Shown here: positions 1 through 5,937 of the stretch, piece after piece | How positions within the stretch are numbered: position 1 is the stretch's first letter | Layout of the letters: each line of letters opens with the position of its first letter | Origin: Synergistaceae bacterium | GTDB taxonomy: Bacteria; Synergistota; Synergistia; Synergistales; Aminobacteriaceae | NCBI GenBank assembly: GCA_017394925.1 | Contig: JAFPWQ010000177.1 | Location: forward strand, 1-7,685 | Length of the DNA stretch: 7,685 bases | Reading direction: 5' to 3' | The notes under the pieces: generated by a model | Seen by the model: only the letters and a program-made list of their open reading frames with translations | Told to the model about the DNA's origin: nothing | Databases searched by the model: none | Translations under genes and position numbers: made by a program

Positions 1-212
1 GACGAAGGATTGAACATAGAGAGAGAATAATCGAGACTTTCAAGAAGAGTGAAAGCGTCATTGAGAGAGTAATCATCATGTGCTTTAATGCTCATGCGTA
101 TAATCGTATTCATGGCCATGCCCGAACGTGAAAAAATATCATCAGGTCTGAGATAATAAGATAACACGCCTGCGAGAATGAGAATAAGAGCGAAAAAATA
201 TTTACGTTTCAA
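1..212 (-). CDS. apbE: ApbE-like FAD:protein FMN transferase, N-terminal part (cut by window edge)
   Basis: This is the first 70 codons of a minus-strand gene that runs off the left edge. It starts at TTG (210-212), six bases after a strong GAGGTGA ribosome site at 219-225; no ATG in frame is as well placed. Residues 1-4 are basic (MKRK) and 5-20 are hydrophobic (YFFALILILAGVLSYY), giving a signal anchor or signal peptide with no lipobox cysteine. What follows (GMAMNTIIRMSIKAH at 31-45, then TLLESLDYSLSMFNPS at 55-70) resembles the start of the ApbE fold, where a 'MGT...I.I.A' strand is followed by a helix and a 'LD..LS.+.P.SE' motif. ApbE enzymes attach FMN from FAD to a threonine of exported redox proteins such as RnfG/NqrC. 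The catalytic part is outside the window, so the assignment rests on this N-terminal similarity. The gene is divergent from the ROK kinase. Confidence 0.66.
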   Translation of the reverse strand, partial: MKRKYFFALILILAGVLSYYLRPDDIFSRSGMAMNTIIRMSIKAHDDYSLNDAFTLLESLDYSLSMFNPS

Positions 213-218
213 GAAAAA

Positions 219-225
219 TCACCTC
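219..225 (-). promoter_or_regulatory. Ribosome binding site of the apbE-like gene (fixes a TTG start)
   Basis: GAGGTGA on the minus strand lies six bases before TTG at 210-212. The spacing is ideal and no competing ATG is nearby, so this site decides in favour of a TTG start. The same GAGGTGA sequence precedes flgJ. Confidence 0.6.
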
Positions 226-231
226 AATAAT

Positions 232-241
232 ATTATATAAT
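232..241. promoter_or_regulatory. Overlapping TATAAT boxes on both strands (possible divergent promoter)
   Basis: The 58-bp gap between the apbE-like gene and the ROK kinase is AT-rich. It holds a perfect TATAAT on the plus strand (236-241) and another on the minus strand (232-237), overlapping as a palindrome. The plus-strand box would start transcription near 248, just before the kinase ribosome site. I see no good -35 hexamer at the right distance on either strand, and the minus-strand leader would be very short. The call therefore rests on the -10 match and the divergent arrangement only. Confidence 0.32.
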
Positions 242-270
242 TTACTAAAACAGAAGGAGAGAGATAAAGC

Positions 271-1167
271 ATGTATTATATAGGGATAGACATAGGCGGA
301 ACGAACTTAAAAGCCGGAGTAACGGATGAATGGGGGAATATACTGGGTGAGTCATCAGTGCCGACGGGAGCGTCCAGACCACAGAAAGAAGTATTTCAGG
401 ATATATTACTATCAGCAGAACGTGCAGTATATGCGTCCGGGTTAAGCATGAAGGACATCAAAGCGATAGGAATGGGTTCACCCGGCAAGATAGACTATGA
501 GACTGGAACTGTGATATACAACAATAATTTAGGGTGGAAGAATTTTCACATATCTGACCTGATAAATGATGCGTTGAATATTCCTGCAGTTTTAGAGAAT
601 GACGCAGACGCGGCCGCACTAGGTGAAGTAGCAGCCGGAAGTGCGAGAGGGGCAAAGAGTGCGATAATAATAACGTTGGGAACAGGTGTAGGCGTAGGTA
701 TAGTATTTTCAGGGAAGATCTACAGGAGTTCAGAATTCGGTCATATGGTGATACGTTCAGGAGGCCGTGAGTGCACCTGCGGACGTAAGGGCTGTTTTGA
801 GGCGTATTGTTCAGCGACTGGATTAATACGTTCAGTGCGTGAGGCAGGGATAAGTGAACCCGACGGAACAGTAAACGGTCGGACAGTATTTGACTTTGCG
901 GATAAAGGGAATGTGAAAGCGCAGAAAGTGATAGATGAATACACGAGTGATTTAGCGTGCGGACTGGTGAACCTGATAAACGGATTACAGCCGGAAGTAA
1001 TAAGTTTAGGCGGAGGGATAGCGGAACAGGGCGAAAGATTATTATCACCATTGCGTGAGAAAGTGAGAGCGGAGATGTATAAAGGCTTAAGCGAGCCCCG
1101 AATAGTGAACTGTACATTAGGTTACAAGGCGGGCTTAATAGGAGCGGCGATGTCAGCAAAGCAATGA
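271..1167 (+). CDS. ROK-family sugar kinase, probably glucokinase-like
   Basis: This 298-residue cytoplasmic protein should phosphorylate a hexose or amino sugar with ATP; the exact sugar cannot be read from the sequence. The ATP phosphate loop DIGGTNLK is at 7-14. The active-site segment ENDADAAALGE is at 109-119, with Asp111 as the likely catalytic base. The second phosphate loop LGTGVGVGI is at 136-144. The ROK zinc site is complete: EFGHM (His158) followed by CTCGRKGC with Cys168, Cys170 and Cys175, then Glu177. The adenosine-side motif ISLGGGIA is at 244-251. Length and motif order are normal for the family, and there is no N-terminal DNA-binding domain, so it is a kinase rather than a NagC/XylR-type repressor. 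AAGGAG at 254-259 lies 11 bases before the ATG. It is the only complete plus-strand gene here and runs towards flgJ. Its codons end mostly in purines, unlike its neighbours. Confidence 0.93.
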   Translation: MYYIGIDIGGTNLKAGVTDEWGNILGESSVPTGASRPQKEVFQDILLSAERAVYASGLSMKDIKAIGMGSPGKIDYETGTVIYNNNLGWKNFHISDLINDALNIPAVLENDADAAALGEVAAGSARGAKSAIIITLGTGVGVGIVFSGKIYRSSEFGHMVIRSGGRECTCGRKGCFEAYCSATGLIRSVREAGISEPDGTVNGRTVFDFADKGNVKAQKVIDEYTSDLACGLVNLINGLQPEVISLGGGIAEQGERLLSPLREKVRAEMYKGLSEPRIVNCTLGYKAGLIGAAMSAKQ

Positions 1168-1178
1168 GAGAGAGCGAG

Positions 1179-1201
1179 CCCCCTGCAGTAACAACAGGGG
1201 G
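1179..1201. terminator. G/C-rich hairpin between convergent gene ends
   Basis: CCCCCTG (1179-1185) and CAGGGGG (1195-1201) form a perfect 7-bp stem with a 9-base loop. It sits in the 40-bp gap between the stop codons of the ROK kinase and flgJ, where a transcription boundary is expected for both. The plus-strand transcript has a run of A, not U, after the stem, and the minus-strand transcript reads CTCGCTCTC after it. It is therefore not a textbook intrinsic terminator. It may stabilise a 3' end, or stop polymerase weakly or with Rho. Confidence 0.42.
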
Positions 1202-1207
1202 GAAAAA

Positions 1208-1585
1208 TCAGGCCTGAACGTTAAAACGAGATGCTTCGTTATCAGCCTGTTCTCGTTCAAGAGCTTCTTTATCAGCGGCGAGTTTAGGTATCATAGAATC
1301 ATAAAGCATTTTCCAGAGTCCGACACCTTCAGACCGTTGAACTAAATCATCAGTAGCCATTTCGAGCGATAAGTCTTCGATTTGACCCCAAGGTCTATTT
1401 TTATCCGAGCCACTGATTGACATAGCAGATTTTTTCATATCTTTCCATAGTTTAGCCCATAAAATACTCTCGAACTGCTGGCAAGATTGTTTAAGTTGTT
1501 GAGCTTCAGGTGATTTATGAATTTCCGGGTCAATTTTAGTATTTATTATCTTAGCTCTGTTAATCCCATGAGTATTATCAATCAT
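1208..1585 (-). CDS. flgJ: Short FlgJ: flagellar rod-binding protein without muramidase domain
   Basis: This 125-residue protein matches the N-terminal rod-binding half of FlgJ, the cap on which the flagellar rod assembles in the periplasm. The core runs from about residue 30 to 102: a CQQFESILWAKLWKDMKKS helix (35-53), a polar loop with Gly and Pro, and a second helix pair (IEDLSLEMATDDLVQRSEG, then GLWKMLYDSMIPKL). Gammaproteobacterial FlgJ has a C-terminal peptidoglycan hydrolase domain. It is absent here, where the end is a short charged helix, so another enzyme must open the wall for the rod. The start is ATG at 1583-1585 with GAGGTGA at 1593-1599, which overlaps the flgI stop codon. The gap to flgI is 12 bp. 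It is the last gene of the string. Confidence 0.85.
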   Translation of the reverse strand: MIDNTHGINRAKIINTKIDPEIHKSPEAQQLKQSCQQFESILWAKLWKDMKKSAMSISGSDKNRPWGQIEDLSLEMATDDLVQRSEGVGLWKMLYDSMIPKLAADKEALEREQADNEASRFNVQA

Positions 1586-1597
1586 GAAAAAATCACC

Positions 1598-2725
1598 TCA
1601 CATAATAACGAGTTCGCCATGAAGAGCACCAGCCTTATCGATAGCCTGTAAGATTTCAATAATGTCTCTTGGTCTTGCGCCGAGAGAATTAAGAACGCGA
1701 ACCATATCTCTGACGGTAGTAGTAGCAGGCATAGCGATGACACTACCACCTTCTTCATCAGTAGTAATATCGGTTCTAGGGATAACGACGGTAGTACCTT
1801 CGGATAAACTTTCCGGCTGAACGGCATAAGGAGTTTCGGCGACAGTAACGGTGAGATTTCCATGAGCAACGCCGACGGACGAAATTTTGACATTACCGCC
1901 CATAACGATAGTACCGGAACGTTCATTAACGGCAACTTTAGCTTTTTGGTCAGGTTCAATTTCGAGATTTCCGGCATTAGCGAGAAAGGCATTCGGAGCC
2001 TGCAAGTATTGACCAGGCAGATTGATTTCGACTCTACCTGCATCAGCGGCATAAGCTACGACACCGTAAACCCGATTAATAGCGTCAGCAATTCTCTGTG
2101 AAGTCGTAAAATCCGGTTCACGCAGTAATAATACAACCTGACCTCCCATAGTATAATCGCTTGGAACCTCACGCTCAACGATTGCGCCTCCCGGTAAACG
2201 TGCACTAGTTGGTACGTTCTGAGTACGTGCTGCACCAGCTCCCTGTGCAGATGACCCGCCTACGATAACGGGCCCTTGAGCGACGGCATAAACTTTCCCG
2301 TCAGCGGCTCTTAACGGTGTTTGCATGAGAACGCCACCCTGTAAGCTTGACGCATTACCCATTGTACTAGCAACGACATCAATAGTTTGTCCTGGTCTGA
2401 CGTAAGGGGGCAAAGTAGCAGTGAGAGAGACGACAGCCAGATTACGAGTTCTGACTGAGCGTGCATCGAGGGTAACGCCGAAATTCCGCATGACATTGCG
2501 CATCATCTGAACGGCCATTTGCGAATTATCGCCAGTACCGTTTAGACCTGCAACGAGGCCAATACCTGTGAGCTGATTGCTTCTTGCGCCTTCGACATCA
2601 GTAATATCTTTAATTCTGACGCTTGGATTAACGCGAGAGAAATCCATATCCTGAAGATTAACGCCCGCCCCGAAAGCAGAGCCATAAAGCATGAGAATAA
2701 ACGCAAAGCATAAAATTTTTCGCAT
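1598..2725 (-). CDS. flgI: Flagellar P-ring protein FlgI
   Basis: This 375-residue protein is a full-length FlgI, the subunit of the P ring that surrounds the rod in the peptidoglycan layer. Residues 1-19 are a signal peptide (MRKILCFAFILMLYGSAFG) with likely cleavage near Ala20. Family hallmarks are RIKDITDVEGARSNQLTGIG (37-56), the following GLVAGLNGTGD, NERSGTIVMGGNVKIS (267-282), TTVRDMVRVLNSLGARPRD (336-354), and the conserved C-terminus IDKAGALHGELVIM (362-375). The start is ATG at 2723-2725, ten bases from GGCGGTG (2736-2742), which lies inside the last codons of flgH. The stop codon overlaps the flgJ ribosome site, so translation of the three genes is probably coupled. A P ring, together with FlgH and FlgA, implies a cell with an outer membrane. 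Confidence 0.97.
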   Translation of the reverse strand: MRKILCFAFILMLYGSAFGAGVNLQDMDFSRVNPSVRIKDITDVEGARSNQLTGIGLVAGLNGTGDNSQMAVQMMRNVMRNFGVTLDARSVRTRNLAVVSLTATLPPYVRPGQTIDVVASTMGNASSLQGGVLMQTPLRAADGKVYAVAQGPVIVGGSSAQGAGAARTQNVPTSARLPGGAIVEREVPSDYTMGGQVVLLLREPDFTTSQRIADAINRVYGVVAYAADAGRVEINLPGQYLQAPNAFLANAGNLEIEPDQKAKVAVNERSGTIVMGGNVKISSVGVAHGNLTVTVAETPYAVQPESLSEGTTVVIPRTDITTDEEGGSVIAMPATTTVRDMVRVLNSLGARPRDIIEILQAIDKAGALHGELVIM

Positions 2726-2728
2726 AAT

Positions 2729-3307
2729 CTAAAACACCGCCTGTAAAATCTGAGTGATAACGCCGGGCTTCTGAGTTCTTGAGATTACGCCTCGTCCTTT
2801 AACAGCAATTTCAGCGTTTGCAATGAGACGGCTTGAAATCTGGTTATCAGCGTTGACATCCTGAGGTCTGATAACGCCTACGAGCTGAAACTGTAACATT
2901 TCATCACTTGTTCTAACGTCTCTTGTGCCTTCGATAACGAGATTTCCGTTTGGGAGAACTTCAGTAACGATACATGCAAGAGTAGCCGTAGCATGATGTT
3001 TACGTTCGACTGAGCCATCACCGGCAGAGCCATTAGCAGTACTGAAAGTTAATCCGCGTAAAAAGCTCAATATACTTGTGCCGTTATTGCCGTCATTAAC
3101 GCTGTTGCTTGAAGATTTGCTTATGTCCATAGTGGCCTCGTCTTTAGCGTCAGTACGTTCATTCACAAGCACCGTAACGAGGTCGCCTACTCTGCCCGGT
3201 CTTGCATCACCGAACCAGTTAGCATTATCATCCCAGAGAGAAGCCCCGTATGACGAGACACTGAGAGATATTACCAGAGATAACGCGATGAGTAATAATT
3301 TTTTCAC
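2729..3307 (-). CDS. flgH: Flagellar L-ring protein FlgH, apparently not a lipoprotein
   Basis: With the GTG start at 3305-3307 this is a 192-residue FlgH, the subunit of the outer-membrane L ring. The core is recognisable: GRVGDLVTVLVNE (38-50), the variable Ser/Asn/Gly-rich loop (62-100), VLPNGNLVIEG (117-127), GVIRPQDVNADNQISSR (144-160) and IANAEIAVKGRGVIS (162-176). The signal peptide is residues 1-21 (VKKLLLIALSLVISLSVSSYG) with cleavage before or after Ala22. Enterobacterial FlgH carries a lipobox cysteine; there is none here, and the only cysteine is in the mature domain (about residue 112). An upstream in-frame GTG at 3314-3316 is part of the AGGAGGTG ribosome site, so it cannot be the start. 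The gap to flgI is only 3 bp. Confidence 0.95.
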   Translation of the reverse strand: MKKLLLIALSLVISLSVSSYGASLWDDNANWFGDARPGRVGDLVTVLVNERTDAKDEATMDISKSSSNSVNDGNNGTSILSFLRGLTFSTANGSAGDGSVERKHHATATLACIVTEVLPNGNLVIEGTRDVRTSDEMLQFQLVGVIRPQDVNADNQISSRLIANAEIAVKGRGVISRTQKPGVITQILQAVF

Positions 3308-3313
3308 ATGTAG

Positions 3314-3321
3314 CACCTCCT
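3314..3321 (-). promoter_or_regulatory. Ribosome binding site of flgH (decides the GTG start)
   Basis: A near-perfect AGGAGGTG on the minus strand lies six bases before GTG at 3305-3307. The last three bases of the site form an in-frame GTG that would give a protein three residues longer, but that codon would have no ribosome site. An overlapping ATG at 3307-3309 is followed at once by a stop codon and is also excluded. Confidence 0.8.
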
Positions 3322-3328
3322 GAATAAA

Positions 3329-4288
3329 TTAATCAACCTGAACTTCAACAGAATTTTCGTTAATGATTTTAGCTCTTAATATTACGCGTTTATCATCAGT
3401 CCTGCGAACTTTGACCCATTCACCCGGCCTTCCGTCTTCGAGGGTAACGCCGTCAGCACTTGCACTAGCGGCACCGTAACGTGCGATAATTTTAACGCGT
3501 CTTCCTTTCTTAATCACGTTTGAGCTAGTGAGATTAGCCAGCAAAACGGCTTCACCCTGTTTGATATTCCTGTTGACTGTGAACCCTGCAATCTGACTTG
3601 CATTTTCGGCATAAGCACCCGGCCTCGTAATTTTCATTGGACGGGAAATTAAATCCTGAGGGTTAATTTTATCTCCCCTGCGTATATTATGCCTTGCGAA
3701 CATAACGTTTTGTGTCCAAGTCAGCCTCACAGTAAGCGAGCGTATTTTGCCGTTATTATCTCTAAATCTGAGAGTAGCGGCCGGACTACCGGGAATAATA
3801 CTGGCCGGGTCAATTAATTTGCCGTCAGGAACAGGAGAGGACGCAGAGATTTCGATTTCACCGTTCCAGGCTGAAAGTGATTTTATCACAGGGATTAAAC
3901 TTTCAGCATTGCGTGTATCATTCTGAGAGTGAGAATTTGCATCCGTGAGATTGCCTTCATAGCCGGGAGCTTCAATGCGTGAATATTCCGGCATGTATAA
4001 CTCAATTCTTGCGTCGCTGGCATCACTTGCATTAATAGCCCTGAGAATTTCTTTTCTGGTCAAAATATTACCGTCCGGGTAAACTCTTAAATCCGCTAAT
4101 ATTCTTCGGGTTCTTGTATTGCCTCCTGTTATCTTTGCTACATGGCCGAGAGTGAAAGAATTCCCATGAGCATAAATCACGTCTGGAATATTAATCGTGA
4201 TATTCTGAGCAGAGTATGCATTATCAGCGATAACAAAAAGCAGGAGCATTACGATAAAACACTCCTGCAAAAAGTTTTTATGTTTCAT
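3329..4288 (-). CDS. flgA: FlgA: periplasmic chaperone for P-ring assembly, SAF domain
   Basis: This 319-residue protein is FlgA, the periplasmic helper that keeps FlgI competent for P-ring assembly. Residues 1-27 form a signal peptide (MKHK, then CFIVMLLLFVIA, cleavage near AYSA). The N-terminal region (28-190) is longer and poorly conserved; the protein is about 100 residues longer than E. coli FlgA. A SAF-type domain follows (about 194-250: NVMFARHNIRRGDKINPQDL, then GFTVNRNIKQGEAVLLANL). The C-terminal domain (256-319) has the usual VIKKGRRVKIIARYG and GEWVKVRR strands. The ATG at 4286-4288 lies six bases after the flgG stop without a clear ribosome site, which suggests translational coupling. 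An internal ATG (4247-4249, Met14) has AGGAG 12 bases upstream but would leave a signal peptide without a basic end, so I prefer Met1. A terminator-like hairpin lies in codons 7-18. Confidence 0.9.
   Translation of the reverse strand: MKHKNFLQECFIVMLLLFVIADNAYSAQNITINIPDVIYAHGNSFTLGHVAKITGGNTRTRRILADLRVYPDGNILTRKEILRAINASDASDARIELYMPEYSRIEAPGYEGNLTDANSHSQNDTRNAESLIPVIKSLSAWNGEIEISASSPVPDGKLIDPASIIPGSPAATLRFRDNNGKIRSLTVRLTWTQNVMFARHNIRRGDKINPQDLISRPMKITRPGAYAENASQIAGFTVNRNIKQGEAVLLANLTSSNVIKKGRRVKIIARYGAASASADGVTLEDGRPGEWVKVRRTDDKRVILRAKIINENSVEVQVD
4235..4268 (-). terminator. Terminator-like hairpin inside the 5' end of flgA (possible attenuator)
   Basis: On the minus-strand transcript GCAGGAG (4268-4262) pairs perfectly with CTCCTGC (4246-4240). 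Two G-U and two A-U pairs can extend the stem to 11 bp with a 7-base loop, and five U residues follow at once (4239-4235). This has the form of an intrinsic terminator but lies within the signal-peptide codons of flgA, so it could trim transcription between the rod genes and the ring genes. It also buries AGGAG and the internal Met14 codon. The Leu-Leu-Leu-Phe codons needed for the signal peptide could produce the pattern by chance. Confidence 0.3.
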
Positions 4289-4294
4289 GATAAA

Positions 4295-5086
4295 TCAGCG
4301 TTTAAGTCCGTTAGCTATTCTGAGTAAATCATCTGCAGTCTGAATGCCTTTAGAGTTAGCCTCATAAGCCCTTTGAGCGACAATCATTTCAACCATTTCT
4401 TCGACAACTTGAACGTTAGACATTTCGATAACGTTTTGTCTGACCTGAGGCATACCGTCCTGACCTGGATTGCCGAGAATAGGTTCACCGCTAGCGTCAG
4501 TCTGAACGAATAATCTGTCTCCGATTGCGCGAAGTCCGGTAGGATTAATGAATCGTGCGAGTTCAATTTGACCGAGTTCCTGCAGTGCAGTTTCATTTGC
4601 AATTCTGACGCTTACGACACCAGTAGGCGACAATTGAATTTCCTGTGCATTTTCGGGAATAGTGATAGCAGGTTCAAGCAGATAGCCGTCTTCGTTGACG
4701 ATTTGCCCCTGGTCATCAATCTGCCATGAGCCGCCGCGTGTATAAGCAATCTGACCATTTCCCATATTGACCTGAAAGAAGCCGTTATCATCGACGATGA
4801 CCCAGTCCAAAGGTCCGTCAGTAATCTGAAAATTTCCCTGAACCATGAAACTTGGAGTAGCATTAACGCGAGTTCCTAATCCGACCTGAACGCCTGTAGG
4901 AACGACTGAGCCGCCTTCAATGGGAGCTCCTGGTTCCCTGTAAATCTGGTACATCAAATCTTCGAAATCGGCGCGTCTTTTCTTGTAGCCCTGAGTGTTT
5001 ACGTTGGCTAAATTATGCGTTACAACGTCTAAGTGTGTCTGCTGGGCAATCATACCTGACGCACTAGTCCATAATGACCGTAACAT
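4295..5086 (-). CDS. flgG: Flagellar distal rod protein FlgG (FlhP-like)
   Basis: This 263-residue protein is a full-length FlgG, the distal rod subunit exported by the flagellar type III system, so it has no cleaved signal peptide. The N-terminal rod motif is MLRSLWTSASGM (1-12) with THNLANVNTQGYKK (23-36). The central domain has LDWVIVDDNGFFQV (93-106) and YTRGGSWQIDDQGQIVN (115-131). The C-terminal helix is NVIEMSNVQVVEEMVEMI (218-235), then AQRAYEANSKGIQTADDLL (237-255). Both terminal helices form the coiled coil of the rod. ATG at 5084-5086 has AGGAGGA (5094-5100) seven bases upstream, the best ribosome site of the string. The gap to flgF is 27 bp, the largest in the cluster. Length is normal for FlgG. 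Confidence 0.96.
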   Translation of the reverse strand: MLRSLWTSASGMIAQQTHLDVVTHNLANVNTQGYKKRRADFEDLMYQIYREPGAPIEGGSVVPTGVQVGLGTRVNATPSFMVQGNFQITDGPLDWVIVDDNGFFQVNMGNGQIAYTRGGSWQIDDQGQIVNEDGYLLEPAITIPENAQEIQLSPTGVVSVRIANETALQELGQIELARFINPTGLRAIGDRLFVQTDASGEPILGNPGQDGMPQVRQNVIEMSNVQVVEEMVEMIVAQRAYEANSKGIQTADDLLRIANGLKR

Positions 5087-5113
5087 AAAATCTTCCTCCT
5101 TCTGTCTTTATGT

Positions 5114-5926
5114 TTAGCCTCTGCTGAATGACGTAATCATTCTGCTTGTATTTTCGTCATGTGTCATGAGAGCCTTTGATGCGCCTTCATAAATACGTTG
5201 AGCTTCAATCATTCTGACCATTTCCGTAACGACTTCAACGTTGGACATTTCGAGAGCACCCGACCACACTTTAAAGCCTTCGACAGCTTCAGCCTCGCCG
5301 GATTGTTCCGTAGGAGTGAGCAAGTTTTTGCCTTCATGCTTTAAGTACGTGGGGTTCTCAAAGTTGAACACAGCGAGACGGCCAACAACTTCATTCCCAT
5401 TGATTATTACCTGTCCTGTATGATTAATCGTAATGTCTCTTGCATTATTGCCGATGTTAATTGCTCCTCCCTCACCCTGTAGCATTAAGCCGTTGGGATT
5501 AACTATATTTCCGTTATTATCGAGAATGAAATTGCCTTCACGTGTATAAAAAGTATTGCCGTTTTCATCAGCCAGAGCGAAAAATCCTTTACCGTCAATA
5601 GCGACATCGAGCGGGCTTTCAGTAGTTTTGAGAACGCCGGGAAAAGTGTCCATAACGTCCTCTGAGAAAATAGCGGCAAGTGCAACCGAGCCTATAACCT
5701 GTCTTCCCTTGAACGGCATATCAGCAGGAAGAACAGATGTTAATTTAGTTTCGCCGTCTTCAGAAACTTTTTCAATTCTGTCAAGTAAAGCAGAAAAATC
5801 AGCTGTTGCGCTAATTCTTCGTTTATATCCGGGAGTATCGACATTAGCGAGATTATTCGTAATAACGTCTAAATGTGTCACCTGAACGAGCATTCCTGAT
5901 GCCGCTTCGTATATTCCTCTGTGCAT
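5114..5926 (-). CDS. flgF: Flagellar rod protein FlgF (FlhO-like)
   Basis: This 270-residue protein is a flagellar hook-basal-body protein upstream of flgG and fits FlgF, the proximal rod subunit. The N-terminal helix is MHRGIYEAASGM (1-12) with ITNNLANVDTPGYKRR (22-37). The central domain has SPLDVAIDGKGFFAL (104-118) and YTREGNFILDNNGNIVNPNG (127-146). The C-terminal helix is LEMSNVEVVTEMVRMIEAQR (225-244), then YEGASKALMTHDE. It differs from FlgG in the spacing around residues 45-100, where FlgG has a glycine-rich GVQVGLGTRV segment. ATG at 5924-5926 follows AAGGTGA (5931-5937), which sits next to and partly within the mreB stop codon region. Position after mreB/mbl and before flgG equals that of flhO in Bacillus. 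FlgF and FlgG paralogues are easily swapped, so the symbol is less sure than the family. Confidence 0.9.
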   Translation of the reverse strand: MHRGIYEAASGMLVQVTHLDVITNNLANVDTPGYKRRISATADFSALLDRIEKVSEDGETKLTSVLPADMPFKGRQVIGSVALAAIFSEDVMDTFPGVLKTTESPLDVAIDGKGFFALADENGNTFYTREGNFILDNNGNIVNPNGLMLQGEGGAINIGNNARDITINHTGQVIINGNEVVGRLAVFNFENPTYLKHEGKNLLTPTEQSGEAEAVEGFKVWSGALEMSNVEVVTEMVRMIEAQRIYEGASKALMTHDENTSRMITSFSRG

Positions 5927-5937
5927 AAAATCACCTT

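Noticed and set aside
458..1159. A 233-codon open frame on the minus strand opposite the ROK kinase
   Set aside because: The kinase is complete with all family motifs. The antisense translation is Ser/Leu-rich with no recognisable motif, and its openness follows from the purine-ending codons on the other strand.
1582..2052. A 156-codon minus-strand frame overlapping flgI
   Set aside because: It is a shifted frame of the well-conserved flgI, Leu/Ser-rich and without its own ribosome site.
3308..3316. Upstream GTG start of flgH
   Set aside because: The codon is the end of the AGGAGGTG ribosome site; the GTG at 3305-3307 has correct spacing.
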